From: Triplophysa rosa
Taxonomy: Eukaryota; Chordata; Actinopteri; Cypriniformes; Nemacheilidae
Direction of reading: 5' to 3'
Assembly (NCBI RefSeq): GCF_024868665.1
Contig: NC_079891.1
Coordinates: 11,006,624-11,070,623 of the forward strand
Length of the DNA stretch: 64,000 nucleotides
The notes below the pieces were generated by a model, which worked only from the letters and a program-made list of their open reading frames with translations, had not been told where the DNA came from and did no database searches. Positions 53,909-64,000 of this stretch are shown piece by piece. The translations under genes were made by a program, and so were the position numbers. Each line of letters begins with the position of its first letter. Position 1 is the first letter of the stretch.

Positions 53909-54662
53909 AGAAATGCTGAATCCTGTGCGCATGCGCTGATTATGTCAGTCTTCATCGGCCATGAGAGTGACTCAGCAGAGAGTGCAAGCGGGACTGCGCT
54001 AAGTGTGCGTTAATAAACAAATGTAAGTTGCTTGTTTAATCAACAGAAGAGAAATATTAGTTATTTAGTTTGTAGAGCATGTATAGAATGCCATCCTGTT
54101 TCTAACTGACCGGTATTTATCCGTGTTGATGCCATTCTTCCGAACCCACGTGAATGTGTTGATTATGTTCAGTATTACTTGCCATCCGTAGTATGTATCT
54201 TGCAACTACTGCTATGTATGTATGTATCTATAAACATAGTTATTAGTTATTATTCATAGCTTATGTATGCAATGTTTCTGACAACGCACAGCTCGTCTAA
54301 ATCATTTGATTATTGGTTTGGTTTGAAGCGTATTTTCTGATTATACCACTGGGTGGCAGTATTATATAAGAATGTTAATGCTTGTATGTTGGTTTCTTTA
54401 TTTGACTCTCAATTTAACGTGAGAGCTTCTTTATTTGTGGCTATTTATTATAATAATATTGTGTAATAATACTGAGTACATATTGTTAATATATACCTTT
54501 ACAGAGATTTAAACAATTAGCTTGTGTACTGCTGTGTTGTGTACTGCCCAATTTGTCAAATAAACCCCCCTTTTTCTAGGAACTGATCGGATTTATTGTC
54601 TTCTAATTGACATCCCATTGAGGAAGGCTAGATACAGACCTTCACAAAATTGCTATCGAACA
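53909..54662 (+). repeat. Right LTR of BEL/Pao
   Basis: It begins TGTTAGAAATGCTG after a purine-rich GAGGGTGGC (likely polypurine tract) and ends GCTATCGAACA. From AATAAACAAA at about 54013 it matches the left LTR, including the TATG repeats and the AATAAACCCCCC-type signal. Confidence 0.85.
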
Positions 54663-54665
54663 AAC

Positions 54666-54818
54666 TGAATCAAGACACGTCTGAGATCGTCAATGTTGAC
54701 AGGACGCCTCAACGACTTGACACTTTTGTCCTTTGAAAGAGAGCTGACAGATACATTGGATTACGGTGAAATAATCAACATCTTCAATTCGAAGCCCAGA
54801 CGACTCCGACTTGTGTAG
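54666..54818 (+). pseudogene. hAT transposase C-terminus
   Basis: A continuous frame reads IKTRLRSSMLTGRLNDLTLL, then SFERELTDTLDYGEIINIFN and SKPRRLRLV before a stop. This is the hAT C-terminal dimerisation tail. It starts right after the BEL right LTR, so it is probably the continuation of the transposase remnant at 45310-45965, with the middle lost. Confidence 0.72.
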
Positions 54819-55580
54819 ATAAGACAAGGTAAGATGGAGTGTTTAGTCTGACCAGCCGTTGCACAATTATGTAATATTTGCATATACTATTTGTAAACAA
54901 GGGTATTTATGGAGTCTATAGTCCTGTATTAGAAATGTACACATACATTGTGATTTTGCTTAGTTAGAGTTTGTGTTAGGACTCGGGTAGATTGCGTTTT
55001 TCCATGCGGTTGATGCTCCTAGCTGATCGCCCTCCACGTACGCTTGTCACCAGGTTTCAGTCTATATTTGCTCTCTTTGTTTTTTCTATTTTTAATTAAT
55101 TATTGCAGCTGCCTAGTATGTGTATTTGTTTATGTTTTATCCATGTGATCATCTTTATTCAGATTTTTAAATCGGTTGGTGGGTACAGTTTTTTTCTTAT
55201 CCGTCGTTCTATAGCCTAGGCTACATACTACAAGCACGTATGTTCTTAAATTGAATAACGTCAATTGAACTTGGTATACCAACATTTTAGTGAATTGCAT
55301 TTGATGCCACAATAGGACAGAAAGGGAGATGCAAATTATTTTCGGCCCACCCACAATTTTACAGGCCCACCTATCATCTACTTTCTGCCTCCACCTCTGT
55401 GATGAAATGTTTGCTGCAAACAAATCAGTTGTGTAAATTGTTAGCATTGCACTCCACAGACAGGTTTATGAATATTTATTAGCATATAAGTTAACTTTAT
55501 GAACATACAAGAACTTCGTAGAGAAGATAGAGAGCATCTTGTTGTCATCTGTAACATTACTTTTATGAATGAATTCAAAG
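54819..55580. other. No gene recognised
   Basis: AT-rich sequence between the hAT tail and DIRS copy 3. It may include the 3' UTR and right end of the hAT element, but no terminus was found. Confidence 0.4.
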
Positions 55581-56075
55581 AACTCGGGCCCGATGATTCT
55601 CACGTTATCCTGAGACCCCGTCCCAGCTACATGCCCAAAGTTCCCACCACTCTCCCGGGAGACCAGGTGGTGAACCTGCAGGCACTCCCCACCGGGGAGG
55701 AAGACCCAACCCCATCCTTGTTGTGTCCAGTACGCACACTGCGCCTCTACTTGGACTGCACGCAGAGCTTCAGAAGCTCTGAGCAGCTCTTTGTCTGTTT
55801 TGGAGGTCAGCAGAAGGGGAGGGCTGTCTCCAAACAGAGGCTGGCGCACTAGATCGTGGATGCCGTCGCTACGGCAGACCGATCTCAAGATTGCCCCTGC
55901 CCATTAGGAGTGAGGCACACTCCTCATGGGCACTGGCTCAGGGCGCCTCTCTGGCAGACATCTGCAGAGATGCAGGGTTGGGCTACGCCCATCACCTTTG
56001 TGAGGTTCTACAAACTACGCGTGGAACCGGTGTCAGCCCGCATCCTGGCAAGGTGTAGGACCGGCAGCTGGTAGG
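55581..56075 (+). pseudogene. DIRS tyrosine recombinase C-terminal half (copy 3)
   Basis: It shows DSHVILRPRPSYMPKVPTTL, DQVVNLQALPTGEEDP, LLCPVRTLRLYLD, SSEQLFVCFGGQQKG and AVSKQRLAH followed by a stop. After frame changes come CPLGVRHTP and WATPITFVRFYKLRVEPVSA, which keeps the RFY tyrosine that copy 2b lost. The His-x-x-Arg region is frameshifted. Confidence 0.78.
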
Positions 56076-56924
56076 GCGTACGCCTGCGAAAGCCCTTCCC
56101 CCTTCCTCTAGGGGGATCGGCGGCTATTTACGCCTCCCTTCTTTCCCCTCGGGTAAAGAACAGGCATTCCATCCATCACTAAGCACCCTTCCAGGGGACA
56201 GCCTGGGCAGAGCAGCCCTGCCCCCTTAGGCTGGGTAACAGTTGAGTTATCTACCACATAGCTCTAACCGGACCTAGTGCTCCAGATGTGGTAACCCCCC
56301 CAGTGGGCGGTTCCGTCTGTTGTATCCTCATGAATGGTTCCCACCTCGGTAACCCATGACCTCCCTAGGTGGACTCCCACCTTGCGGTTAACTCCTTCAG
56401 TCCGCACATTTTCCCATGAGTTCTCGCCTGATGGTGAGACCATGTGGTGTCTCCACTAATTCCTCCCTATGGTAGGTAGTGGTCTCTGTAGCGTTTTTCC
56501 CCCGGGGGGATTAATGCTTACCCAGTGGCCCTTACGGTGCCAGGCGGCTTCTCGCTGTAAGAGAATCAAGGCCTCCGGCCGTGACGGCCGGTGGCAGGGG
56601 CTTCCCACCTTTTCTTCAAAAGCTCTGGGACCCCTACCTCTCCACTGGACGGTTACAATTTGGCGCTAGCGCTCGTCTGACTCGCCCAGGCCAGTCAGCG
56701 TCGCTCCGCTGGAGATTGTGACGCGGCACAGCGCTGTGGCGTTTTCCATAGGAACCCCATCTGTCGGCTCGACACAACGTCGAGAGACCGTCAGAAAGGG
56801 AACGTCTTGGTTACTGTTGTAACCTCAGTTCCCTGATGGAGGGAACGAGACGTTGTGTCCTTCTTGCCACAACGCTGGCCGCCCGCCTCAGCTGTCGAGG
56901 GATGCTCAGGCTCCTCAGACCAAA

Positions 56925-57135
56925 AGGTGAATGAATGCAGCACGCCGTCTCCCTTTTATACCCGGATATCCGGGGGCGGAGTCCGGCATGCAAATTTCAT
57001 TCGCCAATTTCATTGGCCTTTTCTAAACTAGTCAGAAGTTGATAGGTTCTCAAGAGCGAACCCCATCTGTTGGCTTGACACAACATCTCGTTCCCTCCAT
57101 CAGGGAACTGAGGTTACATCCATAACCAAGACGTT
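56925..57135 (-). repeat. DIRS right inverted terminal repeat (copy 3)
   Basis: Same terminal layout as copies 1 and 2b, including the inverted TATAAAAGGGAGACGG promoter-like block and the GCATGCAAATTTCATTCG block. The internal complementary copy lies just upstream at 56750-56870. Confidence 0.78.
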
Positions 57136-58599
57136 TTCTTGTGTTCGTATGGTGTGCTGTTGGTATAAAATTAGTCATGGATTGATGTTTATACATTGGA
57201 CCTCTCTGTGACATTATGTATAAATTTATTAAATTACTTAAATCACAATTACAAGAGTAGCCTTCTGTGCAGAGCATACACAATTATTTTAAAGTGTGTT
57301 AAAAGTTGAATTGTAAAAATAGGTAAAAGCATGGTGGTAATACAATTTTTATATATTTAAAGTTAGTAAAATTTTTTGATAGTATATTTGCAATGTACTA
57401 TTGAAAAAGAAAATATATTAAAAATACAATCAAATATACTTTTTATATCTATTTTTAAATAGACTCTAAAACACACCTCTACAAGCTAATCAGCATCTCT
57501 AGGAAGGAGACGCGTTCAAATGCAGCAGGGCTGCGTAAATTGCGTGGCGTATCGAATTAAAGTACCGCGAGAGTGATTCAGATCCATACGGAGCAGTCGG
57601 CACTTGAATCGCTCTCGCGGTACTTTAATAAAATATGCCACACAATTTGCATAGCCCTGCAGCAGTTGAACGCGTCTGTTCCTAGAGACACTGATTAGCT
57701 TGTACAGGTGTGTTTTATCAGAGTTGGGGCTAATCTCGGCAGGAAAATGGATCTCGCGGGCCAGAGTTGAGAACCCTGACGTAACGCCACGCTCTGCCCT
57801 TCGAGGGGGTTTTCGTGACGGTTTGATACCGATATCGCGTTAGACATGGAAAGTCTTTACCATCCAGTGAGGTGGCTCTGTTGACGAAATAATTCCTTCC
57901 TAAAAAACAAGACATCAATACAATAGTGGGTAAATAGAAACTAAACAGAAAACAAATGATATTACTAAATTCCACTAGCATTCTAAACATTAGATAACGT
58001 ATAAGTATAATACACCTTAAAATTCCAATCAAACAGAACTGAGTATTCTGATAGACTGTGGTATTACAGTATCAAACAAGATTAACTCTGCTTTCCATCA
58101 GCTGGTTCTTTGCCTCCACAATGTCATGGATTATGACTGATTTATTATCAGTACAAATAATCATAATTAAATGATGCAGCCTTATATAGCTGCTGCTATG
58201 AAATTAATGTTAGACAAACTCTTTTGACACACACTGCTTTTGACAGATTAACTTTTGGAACTTTATGTACAGTATGCAGTGATACTGAGTATTGAACTAC
58301 AGTCAGAACTACAGACACGGCTGAAAAATAGTTCCAAAATGAAAGTTGAACTGACGTCTTTGACGTCACCTGGCCGTGATTTCCACGTCTTGTCTGCTCG
58401 TCCCTGGACGTCCAAATTTGTCATCTTCTGGATGTTTATTATTAGATGTGTATCTGCTTATTGTAAGCGTATATATAAGCCTGCGTTTAATATAATCACA
58501 CACCCATTGTGTAACATCGTGTAAGGCAAGCAATTATGTCTTAAAGTTGACGTGTCTGAAATTGACAGTTTCTAAAAAGGTCCAAAATCGGTCCTGTCT
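57136..58599. other. No gene; holds one hairpin MITE
   Basis: AT-rich sequence. Apart from the long hairpin at 57463-57726 and a run of ACGTC/GACGT words near 58350-58410 I recognise nothing. The short frames have no domain. Confidence 0.4.
57463..57726. mobile_element. Hairpin MITE with about 118-bp inverted arms
   Basis: The left arm (57463-57580) and right arm (57605-57726) are reverse complements with scattered mismatches, enclosing a 24-bp loop. Shared blocks include AAACACACC, ACAAGCTAATCAG, ACGCGTTCAA and AGTACCGCGAGAG. GTTGAGAACCCTGA downstream near 57766 resembles the end of a common fish DNA element with AACACACCTG and AGCTAATCA inside. Transcripts would fold into a long hairpin. 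Confidence 0.7.
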
Positions 58600-59037
58600 T
58601 GTCATGACTCGGAGAGGAACAAAAGGTTAGGAGACTCAATAGCGGGAGAAAAGGTCTTTATTATATGAATGCCCACAACAGATCACCAAACTCGCTGACC
58701 ACAGGTACCTCGTGAGCCCGTGGGGAGAGAGCTCGACCCAACGGTACTCACGGAAGAATCAGTAACAGAATCCGGACAGGAACTTTGACTACCCCAGATG
58801 CTCAGCGGGGAGCAGTCTCGACCCGCTGGCAAAAATCCGGATGATAGAGGTGATCCCTTGTGAGGAGGTGCCGGGAGGTGAGGAGAACAGAGGTCCGAGA
58901 CGCCAGAGAACACTGAGGGACACAGAGGAAAAAATAGCGAAGAGCAAAAGCACTGGAGCACTACAACAACAAAAGCAAGACTAGGAGATATCTAAGACTT
59001 AGACAAACAGAACAAGACTATGGCAGTCAGCGCTGAC
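58600..59037 (-). repeat. Gypsy-type LTR, minus orientation
   Basis: Read on the minus strand it begins TGTCAGCGCTGACTGCC and ends GAGTCATGACA, with an AATAAAGACC signal. Its first 145 bp recur at 63326-63469. It is probably the 3' LTR of the gypsy whose integrase lies at 62731-63325, separated from it by L2 copy B. Confidence 0.65.
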
Positions 59038-59070
59038 ATTTAACACGCAACGGTCTGACAAAAGACAAGA

Positions 59071-59119
59071 AAACTCAACTCAACTCAACTCAACTCAACT
59101 CAACTCAACTCAACTCAAC
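59071..59119. repeat. CAACT pentamer tail of L2 copy B
   Basis: About ten perfect pentamers at the LINE 3' end, followed by the conserved TTTATTTATATAGCGC tail. Copy A keeps only two units. Confidence 0.92.
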
Positions 59120-59249
59120 TTTATTTATATAGCGCTTTTACAATTTTCATTGTTACAAAGCAGCTGTACATGAGACACAATGACTACAAGCAAAACAATC
59201 AGAGTTGTACCTGCAAAAACAAGAAAAGTTTGAAAACACAGAAGACAGA

Positions 59250-59347
59250 CACACACACACACAAAACACTTCACACACACAACACGCACACGCACCAACA
59301 CACACAGACACAGAGACACAGAGACACACACACACACACACACACAC

Positions 59348-59382
<35 letters not shown>

Positions 59383-59420
59383 ACGTACACAGACAAGTAC
59401 GCACACACACACACGCTCAG
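59250..59420. repeat. CA/TG microsatellite in the L2 3' UTR (copy B)
   Basis: Same position in the LINE 3' UTR as the tract at 39650-39804, with a different length and different interruptions. Confidence 0.9.
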
Positions 59421-60052
59421 TGAGAGCACACATTTAGATAAAGGAGAGAGAAGCACAGGTCAAATATAACAGATAATAAATTCCTATATGCAATATTAAT
59501 TAAGTAAAACTTTAAAATTCTAAAGCAGCCCCCCCGGTCAGGCAGATAGTGCAAAAACAGTATGCAAACGGTGGCGAGGAACCCAAAACTCTAATCGAGA
59601 AAAAAAACCTCAGGAGAACCCAGGCCCAACCAGGGGATTCCAGTTCCCCTCTGGCAAAAGCTGCTGCCTCTGCACAAGCTCCAGAGAACTTGCACAACAA
59701 GGCTAAATAAAATAAATAAACTTAATAATAAAATAAATTATAGTTTAAGATTATCATTAATAATCTAATAGCATTTGAAGTTTTGTGGTGAAGACATGTC
59801 AAGAGACCGCGTCCTTCTTTATCCAGCTCTATCATCTCAGCTCTTGTCAGGTCCCCACTTCCCATTCTCCGCTCTACCATCAGGTCAGGCCATGAACTGC
59901 ATCCTGCTCGCTGTGGTAACCTTGGAACAATGAGACAAGACTGGCTGAGAGTAGAGTACTGTTCTGTACTCTTTGATGCAACAAGTACATCAGTTGTGTT
60001 TTTGGTTCCGGTTGATCTAACTAATGCAGCCTAAACCCTCTAAAGATTTATA

Positions 60053-61817
60053 TTATGGAAGAGTAGTGTATGCAAGATTAAAAAGATGCGTCTTTAGTCT
60101 AGATTTAAACTGACAGAGTGTGTCTGCCTCCCGGACAGTGCAGGGAAGACTATTCCAAAGTTTAGGCGCTAGATAGGAAAAGGATCTACCACCTGCACTT
60201 GATTTTGAAATTCTAGGTATTACCAACTGACAGGACGCCTGAGAGCGTAATGCACGTGAAGGACTGTAATACAAAAGGAGTTCATTCAAGTACTGAGGAG
60301 CTAAACCATGTAGGGCTTTATAGGTAATAAGCAAGATTTTAAAGTTAACGCGATGCTTTATAGGTAACCAGTGCAAGGTTGACAGAACCGGGCTAATATG
60401 TTCATACTTTTTTGTACGTGTAAGAACTCGAGCTGCCGCGTTTTGGACCAATTGGAGTTTTTGTAATAAGCCTGCAGGGCAACCACCTAACAGTGCATTA
60501 CAGTAATCTAGTCTTGATGTCATGAATGCATGAATTAACTTCTCTGCATCTGACATTGACAGCATATGACGTAGTTTAGATATATTCTTAAGATGGAAAA
60601 ACGCAATTTTACAGGTGTTGGCGACGTGGCTCTCAAATGACAGATTACTATCGAATAGAACGCCAAGATTCTTTGCTGACGACGAGGGTTTTATGGAACA
60701 TCCGTCAATAGTTAAACAGTATTCTTGGTTGTTACTTATAGCAGTTTTCGGTCCAATAAGTAACACTTCCGTTTTGTCCGAGTTCAGTAATAAAAAGTTG
60801 TTACTCATCCAGTTTTTTATATCGACTATGCATTCCATTATTCGATGGAACTGCTGTGTTTCATGAGGCTTCGAGGAAATATAAAGTTGAGTATCATCAG
60901 CATAACAGTGAAAGCTAACTCCGTGTCGCTTTATTATATCTCCTAGAGGTAGCATGTATAATGCGAAGAGCAGAGGCCCTAAGACTGAGCCCTGTGGTAC
61001 ACCGTACTGGACTTGCGATTTGCGTGACACCTCATTGTTTATTGCTACAAATTGAAAACGGTCGGATAAATAAGATTTAAACCATTTCAAAGCTATTCCT
61101 TTAATGCCGACAGTAATTTTCGAGTCTATGTAGGAGTGTGCTGTGGTCAATGGTGTCGAATGCAGCACTAAGGTCTAGCAGCACCAATAACGAGATACAA
61201 CCTCGGTCAGACGCCAATAGCAGATCATTTGTAACTCTGATCAAAGCAGTCTCTGTACTGTGACATGCTCTAAATCCAGACTGGAATTCTTCATTGATGT
61301 CATTCCTTTGGAGGAAGGAGCATAATTGAGTTGAAACTACTTTTTCCAGAACTTTAGATATGAAAGGTAGATTTGATATAGGCCTGTAGTTCCTTAGTTC
61401 TCTAGGGTCGAGTTGGGGTTTTTTGACAAGGGGCCTTATAACAGCCACCTTATATGCTTTAGGCACATGTCCTAATGTCAGAGATGAGTTAATAATACCA
61501 AGAAGAGGATCTATAATTTCTGGGAGCATCTCTTTCAGTAGATTTGTAGGTATAGGGTCTAGTATGCATGTTGTTGATTTAGATGATCTAATAATTTTAG
61601 ACAGCTCATCTTGATCTACGGTATAAAATAATTGCATTTTCTCCTTAAGGGCGCTGTAGTTAGTTTGTTCAGCGGGTTTCACTTCTGATTGCATTGTTAT
61701 AATTTTTTCTCTAATATCTTGGATTTTATATGTGAAGTAGTTCATAAATTCATCACTGCTATGCTGATATACAGGATCAGAAGTCACTGACGATTTATTT
61801 TTTGTTAATTTAGCCAC
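60053..61817 (-). pseudogene. L2 reverse transcriptase (copy B, one frameshift)
   Basis: Two overlapping frames cover RT. The upstream one holds [19 protein letters not shown] and motif A ([11 protein letters not shown]); the downstream one holds GVPQGSVLGP and CYADDTQLYIS and runs to the natural end. They are separated by one extra base near 61112 (GACAGTAATT against GACATAATT in copy A). Apart from that change the domain is intact, and the linker before RT is open where copy A has its own frameshift. Confidence 0.88.
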
Positions 61818-61829
61818 CGTGTTAAATAA

Positions 61830-62420
61830 AAACCTAGGGTTGTGCTGGTTTTCTTCTATTAGTGATGAAAAAGTAGGCGGATCTAGAAGTTTATTAGGGC
61901 TTTCCTGTATTTTCGAATACTATCCTTCCATGCTGTACGAAATACCTCTAATTTAGTTTTCTTAAAGTTGCGCTCCATTTTTCGGGCCGCTTTCTTTAGA
62001 GCCTGAGTGTGTTCATTATACCACGGTGTGGGGCTGCCATTTTTAATCTTCTTTAAACGTAGTGGAGCAACTTTGTCTAGCGTTACCGAGAAGGTGGAAT
62101 TAAAATTTTCAGTGGTAATGTCAAGATCTTCAACGTTATTTCTCATGATTTGAGACAATTCGGGCAGATTATCGAGAAACGCATCTTTGGTAGTTGAAGT
62201 TATTGTTCTACCATATTTGTAACAATGAGTTTTATTTGCAGCCGTAGGCCAGTGAAGCAAACATAATACCAGATAATGATCCGAAATGTCTTCACTCTGC
62301 TGAAGGATTTTAACGTCGTCCACATTTATACCGTAAGACAGTATTAAATCTAAAGTATGATTACGAAGGTGAGTGGGTCCTGACACATGTTGACTAAGCC
62401 CATGGGGTTAAGAGTGTCTT
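61830..62420 (-). pseudogene. L2 endonuclease C-terminal part (copy B)
   Basis: Frames in this stretch give [20 protein letters not shown] and SEDISDHYLVLCLLHW, the Ser-Asp-His box, then WYNEHTQALKKAARKMERNF and the linker toward RT. Small indels near 61868 and 62395 break the frame compared with copy A. Confidence 0.82.
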
Positions 62421-63339
62421 TGAAAGCCATTCCTAAGGCATCTGTAACGTTATCTACGTGGATGTTAAAGTCACCAACGACAAGGAGTCTATCTGCGGCC
62501 AGTACTAGTTCTGATAAGAACCCACCAAATTCTTTAATAAAATCTGTGTGGTGCCCTGGAGGCCTATATACAATAGCTAGAATCAATTTAAAAAGTGTTT
62601 TATCTTTAGTATTAGGTGTTGAAACATGAAGAACCATGACTTCAAAAGAATTATATTTAGAGTTCGACTTCTGGGAAATGCTAAGAGAGTTATTGTAAAG
62701 TGCTGCGACACCTCCCCCTCTGACCCTGGAAACATGAAAAACAGGGTGGACTCGACCAAGAGTCGGGGGAAGCTTGAGCCGGACGGCCACCGGGTTAACC
62801 ACCTTGGTGATGCGGAATGGTCCAATGAACCTCGGAGCCAACTTGCGAGAGGGCACCCGGAGAGGCAGGTTCATGGTGGATAACCATACCCGTTGACCAC
62901 ACACGTAGGCCGAAGGAGAAGACCGGTGGCGATCGGCTGCTGCTTTGGTCTTCTGGGAGGTTCGGGCCAGAACCTCTCTGGCCCTCGTCCAGGTGCGGCG
63001 ACAACGCTGAATGAAGGCCAGAGCAGAAGGGACTGCAGCATCGAGTTCCTGAGAGGGAAACAAGGGAGGTTGGTAACCCACAGAACATTCAAAAGGGGAC
63101 ATACCTGAGGAGGATACCGGAAGGGAGTTGTGGGCGTATTCAATCCAGGAGAGCTGTTGGCTCCAGGAACTGGGATTCTGTGACGTTAAACAGCGGAGTC
63201 TGCGTTCGAGATCCTGGTTGGCTCGCTCACACTGCCCATTGGTCTGAGGATGGAAACCGGAAGACAGACTCGTAGAGGCCCCGATCTGTCTGCAGAACTC
63301 TTTCCAGAACCAGGGAGGAGAACGGGAGATCCGAGACAC
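62350..63339 (-). pseudogene. Chimeric 329-codon frame: gypsy integrase joined to L2 endonuclease
   Basis: A single minus-strand frame. Residues up to about 203 are gypsy integrase: [19 protein letters not shown] with the catalytic Glu, [40 protein letters not shown] and VHPVFHVSR. From [12 protein letters not shown] on it is L2 endonuclease: [39 protein letters not shown] and [16 protein letters not shown], until a frameshift near 62395. The joint at about 62730 keeps the frame. The integrase lacks its first two catalytic Asp residues and the endonuclease lacks its N-terminus, so enzyme activity is unlikely. Confidence 0.85.
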
Positions 63340-63469
63340 CAGAGAACACTGAGGGACACAGAGGAAAAAATGCGAAGAGCAAAAGCACTGGACACTACAA
63401 CAACAAAAGCAAGACTAGGCGATATCTAAGACTTAGACAAACAGAACAAGACTATGGCAGTCAGCGCTC
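63326..63469 (-). repeat. Partial gypsy LTR joined to integrase
   Basis: It matches the first 145 bp (minus orientation) of the LTR at 58600-59037. The change from LTR to integrase falls where both contain GTCTCGGA and TTCTCCTC words, consistent with a deletion through short homology that removed the rest of the LTR, gag and most of pol. Confidence 0.7.
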
Positions 63470-63579
63470 TATGGAAAATATACTGATTGTCTTTCTGTTA
63501 CTTTTATTACTTTTACTCTATTCATGATTATGTTTAATATTTTACTTATTAAAGGTTACAGGAATGCTTATATAAATAA

Positions 63580-63980
63580 TGTTAGAGCATGGAGTGGAAA
63601 AACACTGGTGTAGAAAGAGAAGGTGGGGGGTTGAAACCACAGAGAACATCCTGTGTGATGTGGCATAAATGTGCTTTTCGATTTTTAAGATACAAGAAGA
63701 GTATGGAGTCAGAAGGGAGGAACTAATGCTGTCCTGATTGGTTGCCATGGAAAGGATCTGCCCAGAGACAAGAAAAGAGGAACAGAAAAAGAACGACGAT
63801 ACATACCTATAAATACTATTGACATGTGTGCTGAGGGTTGTTGGCTTTTGAGAGAGTGTGGAGAGTGACTGACAACCCAAAGCTTTGTTACCTTTTTACA
63901 TCTGATAATAAAACTTCTGTTAAATTTTGGAGAACGTCTCTCGTGCAAATTTTTGCACAACTGACCATTTAAGTCCAACA
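63580..63980 (+). repeat. Putative retrovirus-like 5' LTR
   Basis: It begins TGTTAGAGCATGG and ends AGTCCAACA, giving matched TGTT/AACA ends. It has a TATA-like CCTATAAATACT near 63809 and AATAAAAC near 63906, in the order expected for U3, R and U5. A primer-binding-like site follows. Internal genes, if any, lie beyond the window. Confidence 0.55.
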
Positions 63981-63982
63981 AT

Positions 63983-64000
63983 TGGTGACCCGTGACGTGA
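63983..64000 (+). promoter_or_regulatory. Putative tRNA primer-binding site
   Basis: Two bases after the LTR end comes TGGTGACCCGTGACGTGA, which starts with the TGG complementary to a tRNA CCA end and resembles retroviral primer-binding sites of the TGGTGACCC type. The tRNA was not identified. Confidence 0.5.

Larger units (their letters stand above)
46011..54662 (+). mobile_element. BEL/Pao retrotransposon, nearly complete, inactive
   Basis: The order is LTR, PBS-like site, gag, an unassigned insertion, zinc knuckles with protease, a truncated RT, RNase H, integrase and LTR. The left LTR lacks its 5' end; the right one seems complete. Both LTRs share TATG microsatellites and are very similar by eye. 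The element sits between two parts of a hAT transposase. RT has lost its core, so the element is dead, although the integrase frame is open. Confidence 0.87.
55581..57135 (+). mobile_element. DIRS copy 3, 3' end only
   Basis: It starts abruptly inside the tyrosine recombinase and continues through the internal complementary region to the right inverted terminal repeat, ending CATAACCAAGACGTT. It closely follows 36600-38137 of copy 2b, with differences showing an independent insertion. Confidence 0.82.
59071..62730 (-). mobile_element. L2-like LINE copy B (5' truncated)
   Basis: It has a pure pentamer tail (CAACT on the plus strand, about ten units), the 3' UTR with a CA tract, RT, and endonuclease up to [13 protein letters not shown], where it is truncated and joined to gypsy integrase. 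ORF1 is absent. Sequence identity with copy A is very high over RT. A 5' truncation and a simple-sequence tail are the usual outcome of target-primed insertion. Confidence 0.9.

Overview
The window looks like intergenic DNA from a teleost fish, probably a cyprinid. It is AT-rich, carries long CA, TA and AG microsatellites, and is filled with the usual fish mixture of chromodomain Ty3/gypsy, BEL/Pao, DIRS, L2-like LINE and hAT elements. I see no prokaryotic gene organisation. The only candidate host exon is one THAP-domain exon near the left end (1118-1393), with a splice donor and no recognisable later exon. Family names come from motifs read by eye; no database search was possible.

Layout. 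1-5798: THAP exon, a four-unit CCAAT-containing repeat, a hAT remnant and AT-rich filler. 5799-13053: a dead gypsy whose 5' half occurs twice in opposite orientation, forming a 5.6-kb inverted duplication around an unidentified foldback sequence (7993-9213), followed by the 3' half of a gypsy pol. 13054-15816: 3' part of DIRS copy 1. 15817-19230: a minus-strand BEL/Pao element split by an unassigned 1.9-kb insertion. 19231-24955: a nearly complete but dead plus-strand gypsy with two LTRs, joined to an L2-type LINE fragment (to about 25630). 28058-38157: two DIRS copies head to tail, the second containing a 1.24-kb internal tandem duplication. 39455-45060: L2 copy A, with an RT reading frame that is open across its conserved core, an SGNH-type ORF1 and a solo LTR in its endonuclease. 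45310-54818: a hAT transposase remnant with a plus-strand BEL/Pao element (46011-54662) lodged in it. 55581-57135: 3' end of DIRS copy 3. 58600-63469: a minus-strand gypsy remnant with L2 copy B inserted in it. 63580-64000: a retrovirus-like LTR and primer-binding site running off the window.

The genes do not form a pathway. They are nested, mostly dead mobile elements, and the value lies in their order. Nearly every LTR or DIRS reverse transcriptase here has its active-site region deleted, stopped or substituted, each time differently. The two L2 RTs keep their YADD motif and are nearly identical to each other, so L2 is probably the youngest family present. I found no convincing new functional system. 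The best leads are the large inverted duplication with its unknown centre, the in-frame gypsy-integrase/L2-endonuclease fusion, the tandem DIRS pair, and the solo LTR with its empty-site control in the same window.
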